A stretch of DNA of 64,000 nucleotides, from contig NZ_RKIC01000010.1 in NCBI RefSeq assembly GCF_003755185.1, positions 124,001 to 188,000 on the forward strand, given 5' to 3'. The notes under the pieces are model-generated. The model was not told the origin of the DNA. It worked only from the letters and a program-made list of their open reading frames with translations, and made no database searches. Of the stretch, positions 59,523-64,000 are shown piece by piece. How positions within the stretch are numbered: the stretch's first letter is position 1; every line of letters starts with the position of its first letter. The DNA comes from Frigoribacterium sp. PhB24 (GTDB taxonomy: Bacteria > Actinomycetota > Actinomycetes > Actinomycetales > Microbacteriaceae). Position numbers and translations under genes: made by a program.

Positions 59523-60839
59523 ATGTCTCGTTCCTCCACTCCTCGCCGCGGTGTCCGTCGCCGTCTCTCGATCGCGTCCGCCGCCCTCGGCATCTCCCTC
59601 GTCGCCGCCGGGTGCAGTTCGGCCGGTGGCCCGGCGACCGCCGACGACTACGAGGCCGCGCCCGGCGACCTCTCGGCCTCGATCACCTACGGCGTCTGGG
59701 ACCAGGCGCAGATCGCGGCCATCGACGCGAACCTCGAGGGCTTCAACGAGCTGTACCCGAACATCGACGTCAGCGTGAACGTCACCCCGTACGCCGACTA
59801 CTTCACGAAGCTGCAGACGCAGGCGTCGAGCAACAGCCTGCCCGACCTCTTCTGGATGAACGGCCCCGACTTCGAGCTCTACGCGAGCAACGGCAAGATC
59901 GAGCCCCTCACCGGTGCGATCGATGCCGGTGACATCGACACCACGAACTACCCCGAGGCACTCGTCGACCTGTACGAGCTCGACGGCGTGCAGTACGGCG
60001 TGCCCAAGGACGTCGACACGATCGGGATCTGGATCAACAAGGCGCTCTTCGAGCAGGCGGGCGTGCCCCTGCCTGACGGCGACTGGGACTGGGACGAGTT
60101 CACCGAGACCGCGGTCGCGATCTCGGACGCGCTCTCCGACCAGGGGATCTACGGCGGGGCCGGTGGCATGGACGGGCAGACGACCTACTACAACACCATC
60201 TTCCAGGCCGGCGGCGAGGTCGTCTCGGACGACGGCAGGTCGTCCGGCTACGACACCCCGGAGGCCAAGGCGGGCCTGCAGTTCTGGACCGACCTCATCG
60301 CCTCCGGCGGCTCACCGAACATCGAACAGCTGACCGACACCGCCGCCGACCAGTGGTTCACCTCGGGCAAGCTGGCGATGTACTGGGGCGGCAGCTGGCT
60401 GAACCCGGCCGTGACCGACTCGCCCGTCTCGGCGACCGCCGACGTGCTGCCCCTGCCGACCGGCGAGGAGCAGGCCACCGTCATCCACGGCATCTCGAAC
60501 GTCGTGGCCGCCGGCAGCCAGGAGAAGCAGGCCGCCCAGGCCTTGCAGGTCTACCTCGCCGGCCAGGAGGCGCAGCAGCAGCAGGGCGACATGGGCACCG
60601 TGATGCCCGCCTTCGCCGGCACCGAGCAGGGCTACCTCGACAGCGCTCCCGAGCGCGACCTGCAGGTGTTCGTCGACGGGATCGACTACGCCAAGTCGGT
60701 GCCCGTGTCCAAGAACTCGTCGGCGTGGACGACCCTCGAGACGGCCGAGTTGCCCGGCGCCTTCCGCGGTGACGACCCGGTGTCCGACGTGGCCGCGCGG
60801 CTCGGCGAGCAGATGACCCTGCTGCTCGAGAAGGAATAG
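59523..60839 (+). CDS. Second ABC sugar importer, substrate-binding lipoprotein
   Basis: 438 residues. Basic N-region, hydrophobic core and lipobox VAAGC (Cys31). Family 1 solute-binding protein: ASITYGVWDQAQIAAIDANL, YPNIDVSVNVTPYADYFTKL, SNSLPDLFWMNGPDFELY, DWDWDEFTETAVAIS, AMYWGGSWLNPAV. Delivers a sugar to the two permeases downstream. AAAGGA precedes the ATG. Distinct from the importer at 47687 in sequence, so the two may take different oligosaccharides from the same glycan. Confidence 0.93.
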   Translation: MSRSSTPRRGVRRRLSIASAALGISLVAAGCSSAGGPATADDYEAAPGDLSASITYGVWDQAQIAAIDANLEGFNELYPNIDVSVNVTPYADYFTKLQTQASSNSLPDLFWMNGPDFELYASNGKIEPLTGAIDAGDIDTTNYPEALVDLYELDGVQYGVPKDVDTIGIWINKALFEQAGVPLPDGDWDWDEFTETAVAISDALSDQGIYGGAGGMDGQTTYYNTIFQAGGEVVSDDGRSSGYDTPEAKAGLQFWTDLIASGGSPNIEQLTDTAADQWFTSGKLAMYWGGSWLNPAVTDSPVSATADVLPLPTGEEQATVIHGISNVVAAGSQEKQAAQALQVYLAGQEAQQQQGDMGTVMPAFAGTEQGYLDSAPERDLQVFVDGIDYAKSVPVSKNSSAWTTLETAELPGAFRGDDPVSDVAARLGEQMTLLLEKE

Positions 60840-60848
60840 GGGGACCGC

Positions 60849-61793
60849 ATGAGCGACGACACGATCACGACCCCCCGACCCTCGGAGTCCCGCGTCCCCA
60901 CCCCCGTGCCGAGGCGGAACACGCTGCACCGTGACGGTGCGTGGCCCTGGCTGTTCGTGTCGCCGCTCGCGGCGGGCATCGCGGTCTTCTTCGTGTGGCC
61001 CGTGCTGCAGACCGCCTACTACTCGATGACGACGTGGGGCGTGTTCGGCGGGTCGACCTTCACGGGCCTCGCGAACTACACGCGGCTGGTGGTCGACCCC
61101 CAGCTCTGGACGGCTCTCGGCAACACGCTGCTCTACACCGGCATCGTCCTGCTCGGCGTGCCCCTGGCCGTCTGGCTCGCGAGCCTGCTGAACACCCCTG
61201 GCCTCCGCTTCGCGTCGTTCTACCGCGTCCTGTTCTTCTTGCCGTACGTGGCCATGCCGACCGCCATCGCGATGGTGTGGCGCATCATCTTCAACGGCGA
61301 CTTCGGGGTGCTGAACTACCTGCTCTCGCTGGTCGGCATCGAGGGCCCCTACTGGATCTCGACACCCGGCGCCGCGACGGTGGCCGTGGCCATCGTCGGC
61401 CTCTGGTCGTCGATCGGGTTCGCGATGATCATCCTGGGTGCCGGTCTCAAGGCGATCCCGCCCGAGCTGTACGAGGCGGCCGAGCTCGACGGGGCGACGC
61501 CGTGGCGTCAGTTCCGCTCGGTGACGGTGCCGCTGCTCACCCCGAGCATCTTCTTCGTGCTGATCATCACGATCATCTCGAGCTTCCAACTGTTCGACCT
61601 GCAGTTCGCGATCCTGGGCAGCACCAACCCCGTCCTGCCGCGGAGCCTGTCGCTCGTCTACTTCTTCTACCAGCAGGGCTTCATCGCCAACGACAAGGGC
61701 TACGCGGCGGCGATCGCGATGTTCATCTTCGTGCTGATCGGCCTCGTCACGCTCGTCCAGTTCCGTCTCCAGAAGAAGTGGGTGCAGTCATGA
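60849..61793 (+). CDS. ABC sugar importer permease, MalF/UgpA-like
   Basis: 314 residues, six membrane helices after a cytoplasmic start of about 30 residues. EAA loop: EAAELDGATPWRQFRSVTVPLLTP. GGGGGACC precedes the ATG, nine bases after the binding-protein stop. Ends in an ATGA overlap with the second permease. Confidence 0.93.
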   Translation: MSDDTITTPRPSESRVPTPVPRRNTLHRDGAWPWLFVSPLAAGIAVFFVWPVLQTAYYSMTTWGVFGGSTFTGLANYTRLVVDPQLWTALGNTLLYTGIVLLGVPLAVWLASLLNTPGLRFASFYRVLFFLPYVAMPTAIAMVWRIIFNGDFGVLNYLLSLVGIEGPYWISTPGAATVAVAIVGLWSSIGFAMIILGAGLKAIPPELYEAAELDGATPWRQFRSVTVPLLTPSIFFVLIITIISSFQLFDLQFAILGSTNPVLPRSLSLVYFFYQQGFIANDKGYAAAIAMFIFVLIGLVTLVQFRLQKKWVQS

Positions 61794-62782
61794 CCGACCG
61801 AGCCGCACCGGTCCGCTCGGCGGCCGTGCTCAGTGATCCCCAGACCTTGTCCGCCACGCCGGCGGCCCTCGTCGCAGTCCCGTCCGACCGTGAGGAGGCG
61901 CGCGAGGTAGCGCCGACCGGTGGCCGTCCCGACCGCGCCCGTCGCGCCTCCTCGGGTCGACCCGGTCGTCGTGGCCGGTCGCACGCGGGCATCCATGTCG
62001 TGCTCGGGTTCGGCGGGTTCCTCATGGCGTTCCCGTTCCTGTGGCAGATCATCATGTCGCTGTCGACCAACGCCGAGGTGCAGAGCGTGACGCCGAACCT
62101 CTGGCCGGCCGAGCTGCAGTGGCAGAACTTCGCGATCGTCTTCGAGCGGCTGCCGTTCCTCGACCAGCTGCGGACGAGCGTCATCGTCACGATCGCCCGG
62201 ACGGTCGCCCAGATCGTGCTCTGCACGATGGCCGGCTACGCGTTCGCCCGGATGCGCTTCCGCGGCAGCGGCGTGATGCTGGCGGTGATCCTGTCGATCC
62301 TCATGGTGCCGTCGCAGGTCTACCTGATCTCGCAGTACCAGATCGTCCAGAACCTCGGCTGGCTCGACACCATCGCCGGCATCGTCGCTCCGGGGCTGTT
62401 CAGCGCCTTCGGCACGTTCCTGATGCGCACGGCCTTCCTGGCGATGCCCGCCGAACTCGAGGAGGCGGCGCGCCTCGACGGGGCGAACCCGTTCCAGGTC
62501 TTCGCCCGGGTCATGTTGCCCCTGGCGGTGCCGTCGATCAGCGTGCTCGCCATCACGACCGTGCTCTGGTCGTGGAACGAGCTGCTCTGGCCCCTCGTCG
62601 TCTCGACCTACTCGGACCGCATGCCGCTGTCGGCAGGCCTCGCGACCCTGATCGGCGACAAGACGACCGACTACCCGGTCGTCATGGCGGCGAGCCTGCT
62701 GGCCATGGCGCCGGTGCTGATCGCCTTCGTCGTGCTGCAGCGTCGGGTCATCGACGGGCTCGCGCACTCGGGCCTCAAGTAG
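61790..62782 (+). CDS. ABC sugar importer permease, MalG-like, with long Arg/Ala N-terminus
   Basis: 330 residues. The first 65 residues are a low-complexity cytoplasmic extension carrying two oppositely oriented AGGAGGCGCG motifs (61894 and 61943); six membrane helices follow. EAA loop: ELEEAARLDGANPFQVFARVMLPLAVP. Last gene of the second importer operon; no ATPase gene is present. Confidence 0.92.
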   Translation: MTDRAAPVRSAAVLSDPQTLSATPAALVAVPSDREEAREVAPTGGRPDRARRASSGRPGRRGRSHAGIHVVLGFGGFLMAFPFLWQIIMSLSTNAEVQSVTPNLWPAELQWQNFAIVFERLPFLDQLRTSVIVTIARTVAQIVLCTMAGYAFARMRFRGSGVMLAVILSILMVPSQVYLISQYQIVQNLGWLDTIAGIVAPGLFSAFGTFLMRTAFLAMPAELEEAARLDGANPFQVFARVMLPLAVPSISVLAITTVLWSWNELLWPLVVSTYSDRMPLSAGLATLIGDKTTDYPVVMAASLLAMAPVLIAFVVLQRRVIDGLAHSGLK

Positions 62783-62795
62783 GCGGCGCGGCCGG

Positions 62796-62891
62796 CTACT
62801 TCGAGGTGGCGAGCCCCACGAAGGCGGCCGTGATCAGGCCGGCGCCGACCACGGTGATGGCGATGATGAGGACGTGGAAGAACAGGACCAT
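62796..62891 (-). CDS. 31-residue single-helix membrane peptide
   Basis: An ORF of 31 codons that is almost entirely one membrane helix (MVLFFHVLIIAITVVGAGLI, then TAAFVGLATSK). No strong ribosome binding site is visible and the frame is open further upstream. Hydrophobic small proteins of this kind are easily missed; here the composition is too extreme to be a typical shadow frame, but evidence is modest. Confidence 0.45.
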   Translation of the reverse strand: MVLFFHVLIIAITVVGAGLITAAFVGLATSK

Positions 62892-63002
62892 GGGGGCGTC
62901 GGTCTCTCTGTGAGCAGGTGGGGCGGGGTCGGGGCGGAGCAGGCGTCCATCGTACCGAGCGTCGCTGGACGGGCACGTCCGGCGGCGGCCGCGGCCGCGG
63001 CC

Positions 63003-63008
63003 TACGCT
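63003..63008 (+). promoter_or_regulatory. Leaderless-type -10 box (TACGCT)
   Basis: TACGCT six bases before the ATG at 63015. Confidence 0.6.
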
Positions 63009-63014
63009 CGGACG

Positions 63015-63944
63015 ATGACGACCCACCGCCTGGATCCCGGCACCGAGACCGCCCACGAGGTCTTCTCGCGCGACCACGTCCCCGTGCTGACCATCGACCC
63101 CGGCGACACCGTCGTCGTCCGCTCGCTCGACGCCTCCGGTCACCTCGAGCGGCAGACCGTGCCCGGGGAGGTCACCCCGTACCTGTTCCCGACTCGGCGC
63201 GGCCACGCCCTGACCGGGCCGATCGCCGTCCGTGGGGCCCGCCCGGGTGACATGCTGCGGCTCGACCTGGTCTCGCTCACCCCGGACGACTGGGGGTTCA
63301 CGGTCGCTGCGGCCGCCGACACCCCGATCACCCGCCACCTCGGCCTGGTCGACTCCGAGGCCGCCTGGCTGCTCTGGAGCATCGACCGCGACGCCGGCAC
63401 GGCCACCGAGAGCCGGGGCCTGCGTCGCCCGATCGCGCCGTTCCTCGGCGTCATGGGACTCGCCCCCGCCGAGGCCGGCGAGCACTCGACCATCCCTCCC
63501 CGCGCCTCCGTCGGCGGCAACATCGACTGCCGCGACCTCGTCGCGGGCACGACCCTCTGGCTTCCGGTGGCGGTCGACGACGCCCTGCTCTACCTCGGCG
63601 ACGGACACGCGGCCCAGGGCGACGGCGAGGTGGGCGGCACCGCGATCGAGACCGGCATGACGACGGAGGCACGGGTCGGCCTCGCGACGGATCGCCCGCT
63701 CGCGACGATCCACGCCGAGACGCCCGAGGCCCGCATCACCTTCGGCTTCGACGCCGACCTCAACGTCGCCAGCGCCGACGCGCTCGCCGCGATGGTCGAG
63801 TGGATGCGTCAGCTGTACTCGCTCGACGCCGCCACGGCGCTGGCCTTCGCGAGCACGGTCGTCGACCTGCGGGTCACGCAGGTCGCCAACCGCACCTGGG
63901 GCGTCCACGCCGTGCTGCCCCGCGACGTGCTCGTCCCCGCCTGA
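63015..63944 (+). CDS. Acetamidase/formamidase family protein
   Basis: 309 residues. Hydrolyses short aliphatic amides to ammonia and the acid. Family features: VLTIDPGDTVVVRSLDASG near the start, GPIAVRGARPGDMLRLDL, PPRASVGGNIDCRDLVAGTTLWLPVAVDDALLYLGDGHAAQGDGEVGGTAIE, which carries the conserved GGNxD and GDxHAxQGDGE metal/active-site motifs. Cytosolic. The start is fixed by the leaderless -10 box. It may supply nitrogen; no direct link to the sugar locus is seen. Confidence 0.93.
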   Translation: MTTHRLDPGTETAHEVFSRDHVPVLTIDPGDTVVVRSLDASGHLERQTVPGEVTPYLFPTRRGHALTGPIAVRGARPGDMLRLDLVSLTPDDWGFTVAAAADTPITRHLGLVDSEAAWLLWSIDRDAGTATESRGLRRPIAPFLGVMGLAPAEAGEHSTIPPRASVGGNIDCRDLVAGTTLWLPVAVDDALLYLGDGHAAQGDGEVGGTAIETGMTTEARVGLATDRPLATIHAETPEARITFGFDADLNVASADALAAMVEWMRQLYSLDAATALAFASTVVDLRVTQVANRTWGVHAVLPRDVLVPA

Positions 63945-63965
63945 GCCGCGCCGCGCCTCCTGCCC

Positions 63966-63982
63966 GCCGACCGCGGGTCGGC
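63966..63982. terminator. Small hairpin after the amidase gene
   Basis: GCCGACC-GCG-GGTCGGC, a seven-base perfect stem, 22 bases after the stop, next to a CGCGCCTCCT motif. Confidence 0.45.
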
Positions 63983-64000
63983 ATTCGGGGCACGGAGCCC

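Noticed and set aside
1-64000. tRNA, rRNA, riboswitch and attachment-site signals
   Set aside because: I looked for cloverleaf-like and T-loop sequences, known riboswitch cores and direct repeats flanking the low-G+C insert and found none I could support by eye; a tRNAscan or Infernal run would decide.

Overview
The window is about 73% G+C (by eye), with GTG starts, 4-base ATGA/GTGA gene overlaps, mycothiol-type enzymes, LCP and LAXTG-type envelope proteins, and sugar ABC importers that lack their own ATPase. This points to a high-G+C Gram-positive actinobacterium, most likely Microbacteriaceae (inference from gene content; no marker gene is present). No rRNA, tRNA, CRISPR array, insertion sequence or prophage was found.

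Layout. 0-12 kb: stress and envelope genes (PRC-barrel/DUF2382, holin-like/DUF3618 operon, manganese catalase, AI-2E-type permease, RecQ, LysM protein, CsbD, SGNH-GAF protein). 12-16.3 kb: lipoprotein, SRPBCC/DUF4166 pair, mycothiol-dependent isomerase-like protein, proline iminopeptidase. 16.3-19.6 kb: a distinctly A+T-richer insert carrying one very large gene that joins a helical region, a kinase-like domain and a complete RNA 2'-phosphotransferase (Tpt1/KptA) domain. This is the most unusual object in the window. 19.6-22.6 kb: gene remnants, a GNAT acetyltransferase, two decayed genes and a DUF805 protein. 22.8-31.3 kb: two divergent operons (three and four genes) of glycosyltransferases plus a WcbI-like protein. 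31.3-38.7 kb: envelope genes (LCP ligase, 1145-residue LAFTG surface protein, DUF2254 protein). 39.4-41.2 kb: umuDC. 41.2-44.4 kb: small membrane proteins, MFS exporter and its ArsR regulator. 44.5-62.8 kb: a carbohydrate locus. 63.0-63.9 kb: acetamidase/formamidase.

The 44.5-62.8 kb locus reads as a non-PTS amino-sugar pathway. Two importers and two or three glycosidases (GH4, GH36-like, possibly a GH109-like Gfo/Idh protein) deliver the sugar. ROK or PfkB kinases phosphorylate it, NagA deacetylates it, a SIS enzyme converts it to tagatose-6-phosphate, a second PfkB enzyme makes the bisphosphate, and a class II aldolase cleaves it. A DeoR regulator lies inside the locus, and related TTCGATCAT-like sites occur at three of its promoters. 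N-acetylgalactosamine or a galacto-configured glycan is the best guess for the substrate.

Sequence-level patterns run across the genes. AGGAGGCGCG occurs about 27 times on the two strands, in all reading frames and between genes. Five intergenic copies of an 87-96 bp imperfect palindrome begin GTCGGCAA or GCCGGCAA. At least eleven genes have a TANNNT-like -10 box exactly 6-7 bases before the start codon, implying leaderless mRNAs.
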